A DNA stretch of 64,000 bases from an uncultured Bacilli bacterium (GTDB lineage Bacteria; Bacillota_I; Bacilli_A; RF39; UBA660), in the NCBI GenBank assembly GCA_944358375.1, contig CALVQT010000001.1:186001-250000 (forward strand). The letters are read 5' to 3'. Under the pieces are notes generated by a model, which had not been told where the DNA came from, did no database searches, and was given only the letters and a program-made list of their open reading frames with translations. Positions within the stretch are counted from its first letter, which is position 1; each line of letters opens with the position of its first letter. This document shows positions 25,646 to 35,585 of the stretch, one piece after another. The position numbers and the translations under genes were made by a program.

Positions 25646-27547
25646 ATGGCAGAATATAATGAAAAATCTATAAAAATATTAGAAGGTTTAGATGCAGTTA
25701 GAAAAAGACCAGGTATGTATATAGGATCTACTGATAAAAGAGGATTGCATCATTTAATATGGGAAATTGTTGATAATTCGATAGATGAAGCAATAAATGG
25801 TTATGGTAAAAAGATAAGTGTTACACTAACGAAGAAAGGTAGTGTTATAATAAAAGATCATGGTCGTGGTATTCCAACGGGAAAGCACTCTTCTGGTAAG
25901 TCTACTCCTGAAGTTATTTTTACTGTATTACATGCAGGGGGTAAATTTGAAACATCTGGTTATAAAGTGTCTGGTGGTTTACATGGCGTTGGTGCATCTG
26001 TTGTTAATGCATTATCACAATGGATGATAGTAACAATTTGTAGAGATGGTAAAATATATGAAATAAAATTTAAAAATGGTGGTCATGTAGATGAGTTTTT
26101 AAAACAAATAGGAACTACTCGTGATACAGGAACTACTGTTGAGTTTTTTCCAGATAAAGAAATATTTGGAAATGCTAGATTCAGTTATACTACTATATGT
26201 GAAAGAATGCAAGAAAGTGCTTTTTTAATTAATGGACTTACTATGGAAGTAATTGATGAAGAAGATGGAAAACAAAGCGTATTTTGCTATGAAAATGGAC
26301 TAGTTTCTTTTATAAATTATATAAATGAAAATAAAGAAACTTTAGGAAAAGTTATTAATTTTGGTGGTGAGAAAAATGGCATATTAGTAGATATAGCAAT
26401 GCAATATAATACTGATTATAATGAAAATATTTTGTCTTTTGTTAATAATGTTAAAACTGTTGATGGTGGAAGCCATGAAGTTGGATTTAAAAGTGCTCTT
26501 ACTAAAGTATTTAATGAATATATAAAAGAATCTAATTTATTAAAAGGAAAAGATAGTATAGATGGTAGTGATGCAAGAGAAGGTATTAGCGCAGTAATAA
26601 GTCTTAAAGTTCCGGAAAATTTATTACAATTCGAAGGGCAAACTAAAGGGAAACTTGGAACGCCTAGTGCTAAAACGGCTGTTGAAAACATTGTTTATGA
26701 TAAGCTGTCTTATTTTTTAAAAGAAAATAAAGATACAGCAACTTTAATAATGGACAAAGTACTAAAGAGTAAATTTGCAAGAGAAGCTGCAAGAAAAGCA
26801 AGAGCTGAGGCAAGAGACGGAAAAAATAAATCAAAAGTTGAAAAAAATTTATCTGGTAAATTAGCTCCAGCACAAGCTAAAAATTCTAAAATTAATGAAC
26901 TTTTTTTAGTTGAGGGAGACTCAGCTGGTGGATCTGCTAAGGGTGGAAGAGATAGAAAATTTCAAGCAATATTGCCGCTTAGGGGAAAGGTTTTAAATAC
27001 AAGTAAAGCTAGTGTTGAAGAAGTATATAAAAACGAAGAGTTAAATACTTTAATATATACTATAGGAGCAGGTGTCGGTTCTAATTTTGATATTAATGAA
27101 TCTAATTATGATAAAGTTATAATAATGACGGATGCTGATGTTGATGGAGCGCATATTCAAATATTACTACTTACATTTTTTTATCATTATATGAGACCAT
27201 TAATAGAAAATGGAAAATTATATATAGCATTGCCACCTCTTTATAAAATAGATTATGGCAAAAAAAGATTTTATGCATATAGTGATGATGAATTAAATGA
27301 TATCAAATCACAAAATTCCGGAAGATATTCTATTCAAAGATATAAAGGTTTAGGTGAAATGAATGCTGAACAATTATGGGAAACTACAATGAATCCTGAA
27401 ACTAGAAGTTTAATTAGAGTTAATATAAATGATGCATCACTTGCTGAAAAAAGAATAAATGTATTAATGGGTGATAAAGTTGATCCAAGAAAAGAATGGA
27501 TTGATGAAAATGTTGAGTTTACTATGGAAGATGATTATAGAAATTAG
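25646..27547 (+). CDS. parE: DNA topoisomerase IV subunit B
   Basis: A 633-residue GHKL ATPase and TOPRIM subunit. The N-terminal part shows LEGLDAVRKRPGMYIG, WEIVDNSIDEA (Asn/Glu of the ATP site), DHGRGIP and GGLHGVGASVVNALS. The TOPRIM part shows LFLVEGDSAGGSAKGGRDR and IIMTDADVDGAHI, and the end has RYKGLGEMNAEQLWETTMNP. LHHLIWEIVDNSIDEA and pairing with parC seven bases downstream favour ParE over GyrB. Together they decatenate daughter chromosomes. Confidence 0.94.
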   Translation: MAEYNEKSIKILEGLDAVRKRPGMYIGSTDKRGLHHLIWEIVDNSIDEAINGYGKKISVTLTKKGSVIIKDHGRGIPTGKHSSGKSTPEVIFTVLHAGGKFETSGYKVSGGLHGVGASVVNALSQWMIVTICRDGKIYEIKFKNGGHVDEFLKQIGTTRDTGTTVEFFPDKEIFGNARFSYTTICERMQESAFLINGLTMEVIDEEDGKQSVFCYENGLVSFINYINENKETLGKVINFGGEKNGILVDIAMQYNTDYNENILSFVNNVKTVDGGSHEVGFKSALTKVFNEYIKESNLLKGKDSIDGSDAREGISAVISLKVPENLLQFEGQTKGKLGTPSAKTAVENIVYDKLSYFLKENKDTATLIMDKVLKSKFAREAARKARAEARDGKNKSKVEKNLSGKLAPAQAKNSKINELFLVEGDSAGGSAKGGRDRKFQAILPLRGKVLNTSKASVEEVYKNEELNTLIYTIGAGVGSNFDINESNYDKVIIMTDADVDGAHIQILLLTFFYHYMRPLIENGKLYIALPPLYKIDYGKKRFYAYSDDELNDIKSQNSGRYSIQRYKGLGEMNAEQLWETTMNPETRSLIRVNINDASLAEKRINVLMGDKVDPRKEWIDENVEFTMEDDYRN

Positions 27548-27554
27548 GTGAATT

Positions 27555-30074
27555 ATGGACAACAATATATTAAAAAGAATACAAGATTATGCTTTAGAAG
27601 AAATAATGGGAGATAGATTTGGAAAATATGCAAAAGAAATTATTTTAGATAGAGCTATACCTGATGTTAGAGATGGTTTAAAACCTGTTCAAAGAAGAAT
27701 ATTATATGCTATGTACAAAGCAGGAAATACATGGGATAAAGGGTATATTAAGTGTGCTGCGACAGTAGGAGATGTTCTTGGTAAATTTCATCCACATGGA
27801 GATTCATCAGTTTATGATGCTATGGTTAGAATGTCTCAATGGTGGAAACAAAATACAATATTAGTAGATATTCAGGGAAATAATGGATCAATGGATGGTG
27901 ATTCAGCTGCAGCTTATCGTTATACAGAGGCTAGACTTGCTAAAATAAGCGGCGAATTATTAATTGATTTAGATAAAGATACTGTTAAATGGGCTCCTAA
28001 TTTTGACGATAGATTCTTAGAACCTACAGTATTACCAGCAAAATTTCCAAATCTTTTAGTAAATGGCTCTAATGGAATATCAGCGGGATATGCAACAAAT
28101 ATTCCTCCACATAATTTAGGAGAAGTGATAGATGCAACAATTAAAAGAATTGATAGTCCTAATTGTAGATTAGATACTATTTTAGATATAATAAAAGGTC
28201 CTGATTTTCCAACCGGTGGAATAGTCGAAGGAAAAAAGGGGATAATTGATGCATTTACTACTGGTCGTGGTAGAGTGATTGTTAAAAGTAAAACTGAATT
28301 TAAAAAAGAAAAAGGAAAAGAACAAATAATTGTTCATGAAATACCATTTGAAGTAAATAAAGCATCATTAGTTCAAAAAATAGATGCACTTAGAATTGAT
28401 AAAAAAATAGACGGTATTGCTGAAGTAAGAGATGAAACTGACAAAGAAGGTTTAAGAATAGTAATTGAATTAAAAAATAATGCTAATAAAGAATTAATTT
28501 TAAATTATTTGTTAAAAAATACTGATTTACAAATATCATATAATTATAATATGGTTACTATTGTAAATAGAACACCTAAAACACTTGGAATTATACCTAT
28601 ATTAGATGCTTATATAGATCATTTAAAAGAAATAATAACTAATAGAACGAAATTTGAACTTGCTGCATATACTAAAGAATACAATATAGTTTCAGGTTTA
28701 ATTAAAGCAATATCTATATTAGATGATGTTATAAAAACTATCAGAGCTAGTAAAAATAAGTCTGATGCTAAAATTAATTTAATAAATGAATATAATTTTA
28801 CTGAAGAACAAGCAGAAGCTATAGTAACATTACAGTTATATAAACTTACTAATACAGATATTGTAGTATTGCAAGAAAGAAGCGAAGAATTAAAAAAATT
28901 AATTAAAGAGTGTGAAAAAATTCTTGGAAGTGAAGAAGAATTAAAATTAGTAATGAAAGATGAACTTCGAGATATTAAGAAAAAATATGCAACTCCAAGA
29001 AAGACTCTAATTAAAGATGAAATTAGTGAAATTGTTATTGATGAACTTGATATGATAAGCAAAGATGATTATGTTGTATGCATTTCAAAAGCAGGTTATG
29101 TAAAAAAGCATTCATTAAAAGTCATGGCAGCTAATGAAAATGAATATCCTTTTGTGAAAGAAGGCGATTACATTGAAGGATTCTATAAAGTTAATAATTT
29201 AGATACTATACTATTATTTACTAATCTGGGAAATTATTTATTTTTACCTGTTAGAGATATAAATGAATCTAAATTTAAAGATGTTGGTACTCATATATCT
29301 AGTATAATTAAAATAAGTGATGATGAAAAAATTATTAAATCCATCGCAGTAAATAAATTTGATGATAGTATTGTAACTGCATTTAGCAAAGATGGAATGG
29401 TAAAAAGAATTAATTTAAATTCATTTGAAGTAACGCGTTATTCAAAGCCAATGATGATGTTTAAATTAAAAGATAATGATGAACTAATATCTGTCAGTAG
29501 ATATCAAGGAAATGAAGTACTTGTGGTAACAAGTGATGGTTATGGACTTAAATTTAATTTAAATGAAATACCTACTGTTGGTATTAAAGCAAGTGGTGTA
29601 AAATCAATAAAATTAAATACAGGAGCACATGTTATAAGTGGATTAGTTATAAATGATAGTAAAGAGTATATAACACTATTTACTGATAAGAATACTGCCA
29701 AAAGAATAAAATTAGAAGAAATTGAATTATCAACAAGAGCTAAAAAAGGCTGTGTTATTATTAAAAGTCCTAAATCTAAAACTTATAAGGTTACTTATGC
29801 ATTTAATACTAATAGTAAGACTATATTTGGAATTGTTGATGGAAACATTGGTTATATAAAATCAAGTGATATAAATATATTAGATAAAGCAAGTACAGGA
29901 AGTGTATTTACAAAGAAAAATGTTGATGCAGTTTTTGCTGTTTCAAAATTAATAGATACGACTAATCAAAAAGTATTAGTTGAACATACTGAAGAACATA
30001 AAAAAGAGCAACAAGAAGAGAAACATAAAAAACAATTAACAATGAGTGATTTTTTTGAAGAATTTAAGATATAA
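27555..30074 (+). CDS. parC: DNA topoisomerase IV subunit A
   Basis: An 839-residue subunit that cuts and rejoins DNA. MGDRFGKYAKEIILDRAIPDVRDGLKPVQRRILYAMY marks the start of the breakage domain, and the active Tyr lies in AAAYRYTEARL. A coiled region with a GIAEVRDETDKEG segment follows, then a beta-pinwheel C-terminal domain with repeats of the NLGNYLFL and SKDGMVKRI type. It ends in a charged KKEQQEEKHKKQ tail. parE lies directly upstream, so they form one unit, closed by a strong terminator. Confidence 0.95.
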   Translation: MDNNILKRIQDYALEEIMGDRFGKYAKEIILDRAIPDVRDGLKPVQRRILYAMYKAGNTWDKGYIKCAATVGDVLGKFHPHGDSSVYDAMVRMSQWWKQNTILVDIQGNNGSMDGDSAAAYRYTEARLAKISGELLIDLDKDTVKWAPNFDDRFLEPTVLPAKFPNLLVNGSNGISAGYATNIPPHNLGEVIDATIKRIDSPNCRLDTILDIIKGPDFPTGGIVEGKKGIIDAFTTGRGRVIVKSKTEFKKEKGKEQIIVHEIPFEVNKASLVQKIDALRIDKKIDGIAEVRDETDKEGLRIVIELKNNANKELILNYLLKNTDLQISYNYNMVTIVNRTPKTLGIIPILDAYIDHLKEIITNRTKFELAAYTKEYNIVSGLIKAISILDDVIKTIRASKNKSDAKINLINEYNFTEEQAEAIVTLQLYKLTNTDIVVLQERSEELKKLIKECEKILGSEEELKLVMKDELRDIKKKYATPRKTLIKDEISEIVIDELDMISKDDYVVCISKAGYVKKHSLKVMAANENEYPFVKEGDYIEGFYKVNNLDTILLFTNLGNYLFLPVRDINESKFKDVGTHISSIIKISDDEKIIKSIAVNKFDDSIVTAFSKDGMVKRINLNSFEVTRYSKPMMMFKLKDNDELISVSRYQGNEVLVVTSDGYGLKFNLNEIPTVGIKASGVKSIKLNTGAHVISGLVINDSKEYITLFTDKNTAKRIKLEEIELSTRAKKGCVIIKSPKSKTYKVTYAFNTNSKTIFGIVDGNIGYIKSSDINILDKASTGSVFTKKNVDAVFAVSKLIDTTNQKVLVEHTEEHKKEQQEEKHKKQLTMSDFFEEFKI

Positions 30075-30097
30075 AAAGCACAATTGTGCTTTTTATA
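30073..30097 (+). terminator. Terminator of parE-parC
   Basis: A near-perfect palindrome, AAAAAGCACA-ATTGTGCTTTTT, followed by an AT-rich tail. Confidence 0.85.
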
Positions 30098-30121
30098 TTG
30101 ATATTATGAGTTTGTTTTCCC

Positions 30122-30150
30122 TTGACTATGGGCAATAATTATGCTAATAT
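30122..30150 (+). promoter_or_regulatory. Promoter of tRNA-His
   Basis: TTGACT (30122-30127) and TAATAT (30145-30150) at 17 bases, with the tRNA starting 16 bases downstream. Confidence 0.7.
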
Positions 30151-30165
30151 TATCTAGAAGCTTAT

Positions 30166-30242
30166 GGCGGAATTGGTGAAATGGTTAACACGGCGGATTG
30201 TGGTCCCGTTATGTAAGGGTTCGATTCCCTTATTCCGCCCCA
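30166..30242 (+). tRNA. tRNA-His (anticodon GTG)
   Basis: The cloverleaf has acceptor GCGGAAT/ATTCCGC with the extra G at -1 facing the discriminator C, the mark of tRNA-His. The anticodon loop is ATTGTGG with anticodon GTG, the T arm is AAGGG-TTCGATT-CCCTT, and CCA is encoded. It has its own promoter and a terminator about 40 bases behind. Confidence 0.96.
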
Positions 30243-30280
30243 TAGTGGATTTAAACACATTACATGTGTTAAATAAGTTC

Positions 30281-30318
30281 AAGTTCATAATATTTAACTT
30301 TATGAACTTTTTCTTTTT
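30281..30318 (+). terminator. Terminator of tRNA-His transcript
   Basis: AAGTTCATAA and TTATGAACTT form a ten-base stem followed by a T-rich run. A smaller stem, AACACAT/ATGTGTT (30254-30270), precedes it. Confidence 0.8.
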
Positions 30319-30392
30319 ATATACAAAAAATTTACATTTTTTTTGATAAAAATTAATGATTTTGATATAATTTGACATATAAGGAGAGGGTT

Positions 30393-32174
30393 ATGAAAGA
30401 AAAAGTATTAGACAAAACAGGTTATCCTAGTATTGATAAAACTCATGAAAAAGGATATTCATATTTTCAATTGCATCCATTTATTCCTAATATGAGTATA
30501 GTAAATGCAGTTGAATTAATAAATTTCTTTAATGGAAAACAAGATGCTGTTGATAGCATTAAGTTAAGTGTTAATTATAAGGAATTAATCAAAAACAGTG
30601 AAATAGTTGCAAGGGCATTTAAAGAACTTGGTGTAAAAGCTGGTGATGTAGTAACAATTTGTATGGAGAATTCATATCAAGCTATACTAGCATTTTTAGC
30701 TGCTAATAAAATTGGAGCTATAACTACTTTTTTAAATTATAAAGAGTCACCTCATGAAATTAAAAAGTATTTAAATTTATTTGAGTCTCCAGTTTTCATT
30801 AATTATAATAAAGATGAAGCATATAATGAAGATATTAAGAAGGATACAAAAGTTAAAACAATTATAACTTTAAGTGAAAAAGATTTATATAAGAAAAAAT
30901 TTAATGAAAAAGATGAAAATAAAAAATATGGATACAGTGATTTTATAACATTTAATGATTTAAAAACAATTTCTGAATATAAGAAAGGTTTGATAAATAC
31001 ATTATATGGTAAAAATCAAGATGCATTATTACTATATACTAGTGGTTCTAGTGGAAATCCTAAGACAGTTTTATTAACTAATGAAAATGTAATAGCTAAT
31101 GGTATGTATTGTAAATCAACTATTAACTTACCACAAAATAAAAATGAGAGATGTTTAACATTTGTACCATTTAAATATCCATATGGATTTGCAACATCAG
31201 TTTTATTAACATTTCTTTGTGGTAGAACAGTTGTAGTTTCTCCAGAAGGGTTAACAAAAGAAAATGCTGCTAGTTTATTAAAAGATGTTAATTATTATTA
31301 TGGAAGTCCTGCATTAATAGATACATTAATACGAACTGTTCCAGATGGTATTGATTTATCAAATGGTCATACATTTGTAACAGGTGGTGATTTTTGGACT
31401 GAAAAAACAGAACAAGCAGCGAATGAATTCTTTAGAAAGCATAACAATAATAAAATGATATATTGTAACGGAGCTGGTAATGCTGAGACAGTAGCAACTT
31501 GGTCAAGTTCAGTTGGAACACCAATTAAAAAAGGAACAGTTGGCAAAATATTAGTTGGTAGTGATCCGATGGTTGTAAATAGTGATACGATGGAAGAAGT
31601 TAAATACGGTGAAGAAGGAACGTTACTAATTTCTGGAAAACATGTATTTAAAGGATATTATAAAGATAAAGATTTAACAGAAAAAGAAATGGTTACAATT
31701 AATGGTAAGAGATATTACAATACTAGAACAGTTGGATCATTAGATGAAGATAGATATTTTAAATTAACTGGAAGAGAATCAAGATTTTATATATTAAATG
31801 ATGGAAATAAAGTTTATTGTGAGAAAATACAAAACTTTATTTCATTAATAGATGTTGTAAGAGCATGTGTTGTTGTACCAAAACCAAATGATGAAACTAG
31901 ATTTTCTGGTAAAGCATATATTGTTCTAAAAGAGGGAATAACTCCAGATGAAAATTTAAAAGAATATATTATTAATGAGTGTAGTAAAGAATATATTCTT
32001 CCTAATGGAGATAAAAAGAGTTTAGCATCATTTGAAGTACCATTGGATATAGAGTTTGTAAATGAAATACGTCATACAGATGCTGATAAAATAGACTTTA
32101 AATACTATGAAAAAGATGCTGAAGAAGAATATAATAATGGAAATAATCATTTGCTAAGATTAATGAAAAAATAA
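30393..32174 (+). CDS. AMP-forming acyl-CoA/peptide ligase-like (ANL) protein, atypical motifs
   Basis: A 593-residue member of the AMP-binding (ANL) superfamily. The phosphate loop LLYTSGSSGNPKTVLLT is clear. The motif usually reading YGxTE is NGAGNAETV. The motif normally reading RTGDLG, whose Asp holds the ribose, is NTRTVG here, so that Asp is missing. The usual GRxKD hinge is GRESRF. A Lys is present in TDADKIDFK near the C-terminus, where the adenylation Lys normally lies. It could activate a fatty acid or another carboxylate, or be a divergent or inactive relative. ATG 30393 follows AAGGAGAGG. It stands alone with its own terminator. Confidence 0.75.
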   Translation: MKEKVLDKTGYPSIDKTHEKGYSYFQLHPFIPNMSIVNAVELINFFNGKQDAVDSIKLSVNYKELIKNSEIVARAFKELGVKAGDVVTICMENSYQAILAFLAANKIGAITTFLNYKESPHEIKKYLNLFESPVFINYNKDEAYNEDIKKDTKVKTIITLSEKDLYKKKFNEKDENKKYGYSDFITFNDLKTISEYKKGLINTLYGKNQDALLLYTSGSSGNPKTVLLTNENVIANGMYCKSTINLPQNKNERCLTFVPFKYPYGFATSVLLTFLCGRTVVVSPEGLTKENAASLLKDVNYYYGSPALIDTLIRTVPDGIDLSNGHTFVTGGDFWTEKTEQAANEFFRKHNNNKMIYCNGAGNAETVATWSSSVGTPIKKGTVGKILVGSDPMVVNSDTMEEVKYGEEGTLLISGKHVFKGYYKDKDLTEKEMVTINGKRYYNTRTVGSLDEDRYFKLTGRESRFYILNDGNKVYCEKIQNFISLIDVVRACVVVPKPNDETRFSGKAYIVLKEGITPDENLKEYIINECSKEYILPNGDKKSLASFEVPLDIEFVNEIRHTDADKIDFKYYEKDAEEEYNNGNNHLLRLMKK

Positions 32175-32180
32175 TTAATA

Positions 32181-32211
32181 AAAGTAATTCTAAACGCTAG
32201 AGTTACTTTTT
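32181..32211 (+). terminator. Terminator of the ANL gene
   Basis: AAAGTAATTCTA and TAGAGTTACTTT form a long stem over AACGC and end in T residues. Confidence 0.85.
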
Positions 32212-32242
32212 ATATTTTATTTGAAATAATTTATTTCATTAA

Positions 32243-32271
32243 TTTACAATTAAAATTATGTATGATATAAT
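32243..32271 (+). promoter_or_regulatory. Promoter of the hybrid histidine kinase gene
   Basis: TTTACA (32243-32248) and TATAAT (32266-32271), 17 bases apart, about 30 bases upstream of the start. Confidence 0.7.
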
Positions 32272-32301
32272 ACAAATATAATACAATAGAGGTGGTTATA
32301 G

Positions 32302-34173
32302 ATGGATTTTACTAACGTATTAATTTTTTGCCTAATTATGTCAATCATACTTATAATATCATTTTTTTCAAGGAATAAAATAACATCTGATGAGACTAAT
32401 ATTTATTCAAAAATGTTAATAATCAATATGATTGGAATATTACTTGAATTATCTTTTAATTTCTATGATGTTTATATAACTGGTTATTCTTTGAAAAAAA
32501 TATTAATGGATTTATATTTTGTATATTTGCTTGGTTTTATATCGTATGTTGCGGTATATATAGTTAAAATATGTTTTACTAACAAAGGCGATGAATTCCA
32601 TAAAATTTTTAGATATATAGTGTTGATTTCATTTTTAATATTTTCAGTTTTAGTATTTACTTTACCTGTTGAAATTAGAGATGGATATTCTATTGGTCCA
32701 TCGGCTAATGTTGTATATATATATTCTTATATTTATTTTATAATTAGTGGTATAGCATTTTTTATAAATATAAAAACAGTTGCTTATGGTAAGATGCTTC
32801 CGATGTTTTTACTAGCTTTATTCTCTTCAATATTAACAATAATTCAAAAGGTAAATCCAGAGATTGTTATAATGACCGAGTGTCATTTTATGATATTGTT
32901 TATAATGTATCATACAATAGAAAACCCTGATGAAAAAGTAGCTAGAGTGGAAGCTGAAGCTAAAAATGAAGCTGAAAGAGCAAATAGAGCTAAAAGTGAA
33001 TTCTTAGCAAGTATGTCTCATGAACTTAGAACTCCATTAAATGCAATTATTGGATTAAGTGAAGATATTGAAGCATCTAAAGAACACACAACACCAAGTA
33101 TTCAAGAAGATAGTGCTGATATAATTAATGCATCTAACACTTTACTTGAATTAATTGGCAATATTTTAGATATTAGTAAAATTGAAAGTGGCAAATTAGA
33201 AATAATAGAAACTTATTATGATCCAGTTGAAGAAATAGAGTCATTAGTTAAAATAATGAGAACTAAAGTTGCCGAGAAACCAATCGAATTAGTTGTAAAT
33301 ATTTCTAATAATATGCCTAGAGTTTTATATGGTGATAGACTTAGAATTAAACAAATAGTTAACAATTTCTTAAGTAATGCTGTCAAATATACAGAAAAAG
33401 GAACAATAACATTAGATCTATTATGGCTTGATAAAGAAGATAAATTATCTATTAAAGTTGGTGATACTGGCAATGGAATAAAGAAAGAAGATTTGGATAA
33501 AGTATTTGGTAAATTTGAAAGATTACAAGTTGAGAAAATTAGTACTGCACAAGGAACTGGACTTGGGCTTGCAATTACTAAAAATTTAGTAGAACTAATG
33601 AATGGTGAAGTTGGTGTATATAGTGTATATGGACAAGGAACAACTTTTTATGCTGTAATACCACAAAAAATTGGTACATTAGGTGATCTTGCAAAAGTTA
33701 AACAATTATCGACTTATAAATCAATAGATTTAAATCAATATAGTGGCAAGAGAATATTAATTGTTGATGATAATCAATTAAATATTAAAGTATTAAAAAA
33801 ATTGTTAAAAACATATAACTTTATAATTGATGAGTGTTATAATGGAAAAGAATGTGTTAATAAAATTTATAATGGAAATAAGTATGATTTAATTTTACTT
33901 GATAATTTAATGCCAGTTATGGATGGAGAAGAAACAATTAAAATATTAAAAGCAATACCTGGATTTAACACACATGTTATAGCATTAACAGCAGATGCGA
34001 TGACTGGAGCATATGAAAAATATGTTAGTATGGGGTTTGATGATTATTTAGCAAAACCATTTACTCGTGATGCAATAGTTCAAAAATTAGGGACAGTATT
34101 TAGTGAAAATGATCAAGCAATTGGTATTGGTCCAATAGAAAAAATTGTTGATAAAAATAATATTATTAATTAA
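32302..34173 (+). CDS. Hybrid sensor histidine kinase with receiver domain
   Basis: A 623-residue protein. Residues 1-205 contain about six hydrophobic segments and no large outer domain, so it probably senses within or at the membrane. A helical linker follows, then HisKA with SMSHELRTPLN (His240), a HATPase domain with NNFLSNAVKYT, GDTGNGI and GTGLGLAITKNLVELMNG, and a C-terminal receiver domain from about residue 490. The receiver has ILIVDDNQ, the phosphorylatable Asp in LILLDNLMP, and AKPF. Such proteins pass phosphate internally and on to a phosphotransfer protein or regulator, none of which is seen beside it. It has its own promoter, GAGGTGG ribosome site and terminator. Confidence 0.93.
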   Translation: MDFTNVLIFCLIMSIILIISFFSRNKITSDETNIYSKMLIINMIGILLELSFNFYDVYITGYSLKKILMDLYFVYLLGFISYVAVYIVKICFTNKGDEFHKIFRYIVLISFLIFSVLVFTLPVEIRDGYSIGPSANVVYIYSYIYFIISGIAFFINIKTVAYGKMLPMFLLALFSSILTIIQKVNPEIVIMTECHFMILFIMYHTIENPDEKVARVEAEAKNEAERANRAKSEFLASMSHELRTPLNAIIGLSEDIEASKEHTTPSIQEDSADIINASNTLLELIGNILDISKIESGKLEIIETYYDPVEEIESLVKIMRTKVAEKPIELVVNISNNMPRVLYGDRLRIKQIVNNFLSNAVKYTEKGTITLDLLWLDKEDKLSIKVGDTGNGIKKEDLDKVFGKFERLQVEKISTAQGTGLGLAITKNLVELMNGEVGVYSVYGQGTTFYAVIPQKIGTLGDLAKVKQLSTYKSIDLNQYSGKRILIVDDNQLNIKVLKKLLKTYNFIIDECYNGKECVNKIYNGNKYDLILLDNLMPVMDGEETIKILKAIPGFNTHVIALTADAMTGAYEKYVSMGFDDYLAKPFTRDAIVQKLGTVFSENDQAIGIGPIEKIVDKNNIIN

Positions 34174-34198
34174 ACATGAATTTATTTCATGTTTTTTT
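34172..34198 (+). terminator. Terminator of the histidine kinase gene
   Basis: ACATGAA and TTCATGT form the stem, followed by seven T residues. Confidence 0.8.
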
Positions 34199-34210
34199 AT
34201 ACAATTTAAT

Positions 34211-34426
34211 ATGAGAAATAAAGATTATGAAATAAATATATTTAAAAATTTAATACATATTAAAAATTATAATAAAATAAAAGATATTGATTCGAAATAT
34301 ATCATTATTTGTTTTGATGATAATAGTGTTAAAATAAATGGAAAAAATTTAATAATTAATAAATTAGATGAGTATGAACTAAGTATAATTGGTGAATTTA
34401 AGGGAATAGATATCTTAAATGAATAA
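34211..34426 (+). CDS. yqfC: Sporulation protein YqfC
   Basis: A 71-residue protein, somewhat shorter than the usual 90 or so. The C-terminal half, VKINGKNLIINKLDEYELSI followed by GEFKGI, follows the YqfC pattern (I-G-x-x-L-x-I ... E-x-x-I-x-G-x-I-x-x-I), and the next gene is yqfD, its constant neighbour. The yqfC-yqfD pair is expressed in the mother cell during sporulation in Bacillus. No ribosome site precedes ATG 34211. A TATACA lies seven bases upstream, so leaderless translation is possible. It overlaps yqfD by eight bases. Confidence 0.8.
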   Translation: MRNKDYEINIFKNLIHIKNYNKIKDIDSKYIIICFDDNSVKINGKNLIINKLDEYELSIIGEFKGIDILNE

Positions 34427-35585
34427 CAAAGTTTTAATAGAAGTTAAAAGTATTTCGAATAAATTTATTAATTATTTAGTTTATCATAATATAAAATATT
34501 CATATTTAATAAAAAACAATAATTTATATAAATTAATAGTTAGTTATGATGATTATAAAAAAATTAATAGAAGATATGAAACTAAAATAATAAGATATTA
34601 TGGATTAAAATATTATATTAAAGCAATAAATAAACACAAATATATTTTAATATCTTTTATTGTTAGTTTATTTTTGTTAAAATTACTTACAAATACTATT
34701 TTTAATATTGAAATAAAAACTGATGATATACAATTAAAAAATAATATATTAAATATTCTCAAAAATAATGATATAGATATTTACAAAAAAAAGAAAAATT
34801 TTAATGAATTAAATATAATTAAGAAAAAAATATTAGAGGAGAATAATGATATACTAGAATGGATTGAAATTAATGAAAAAGGAAATAAATATATTGTCAA
34901 TTTAACACCTAAAGTTATTAAAAATAATATTGTTAATAATACACCATGTGATATTATTTCTGATAAAGAAGGTGTTATTAAACATATAGTAGTATATAGT
35001 GGAAGCAAAATAAAAGAAGAAAATGAGTATGTTAAAAAAGGTGATGTAATAATTAGTGGTAATGTTTATAAAGATGAAAGTATTATTGATCAAGTAAAAG
35101 CAAATGGCCAAATATATGCTGAAGTATGGTATACATCTAAAATAAATATACCTCTTAAATATATAGATAGAGTTAAAACTGGAAAAATAGTAAATCATTA
35201 TTATGTTGAATTGTTTAATCACAAGTTTAGTTTAATTGGAAAATATGAAAGTAAAAATAGCATGAATGAAAAAAAAGTATTAATTGATAAGCCATATTTA
35301 AAATTCAAATTATATAGAGAAATTAAAACCGAATATGAATATAAAGAGTTTAATTTAACACATGATGAAGCATATAATGAAGGACTAAAAAGAAGTGATG
35401 AATATATGGAAAAAACTTTATCAGATGGAGAATATATTATTTCAAAAAATGTTTTGAAAAAACAAGTAAATAGTAGTAAAATGTATATAGAAGTATTTTA
35501 TAAAGTTTATGAAAGTATTGGGGTTACTTCTAAAATATTAGAAAAGGAAGATTTAAATGAGATCAGCAGTAATGCAAGTAGTTAA
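34419..35585 (+). CDS. yqfD: Sporulation protein YqfD
   Basis: A 388-residue protein with one strong membrane segment at about residues 72-92 and a long outer domain. The family stretch with DIISDKEGVIKHIVVYSG, then VKKGDVIISGNV, matches YqfD. It is a mother-cell sporulation protein whose biochemical role is not settled. It overlaps yqfC at the start and the vanZ-like gene by 29 bases at the end, so three genes are tightly coupled. Confidence 0.88.
   Translation: MNNKVLIEVKSISNKFINYLVYHNIKYSYLIKNNNLYKLIVSYDDYKKINRRYETKIIRYYGLKYYIKAINKHKYILISFIVSLFLLKLLTNTIFNIEIKTDDIQLKNNILNILKNNDIDIYKKKKNFNELNIIKKKILEENNDILEWIEINEKGNKYIVNLTPKVIKNNIVNNTPCDIISDKEGVIKHIVVYSGSKIKEENEYVKKGDVIISGNVYKDESIIDQVKANGQIYAEVWYTSKINIPLKYIDRVKTGKIVNHYYVELFNHKFSLIGKYESKNSMNEKKVLIDKPYLKFKLYREIKTEYEYKEFNLTHDEAYNEGLKRSDEYMEKTLSDGEYIISKNVLKKQVNSSKMYIEVFYKVYESIGVTSKILEKEDLNEISSNASS

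Noticed and set aside
28619..29062. 147-residue minus-strand frame opposite parC
   Set aside because: Shadow of conserved parC codons; Ser/Ile-rich, with no start signal.
30154..30378. Short reading frames on both strands over tRNA-His
   Set aside because: They run through the tRNA and its terminator; no independent evidence for coding.
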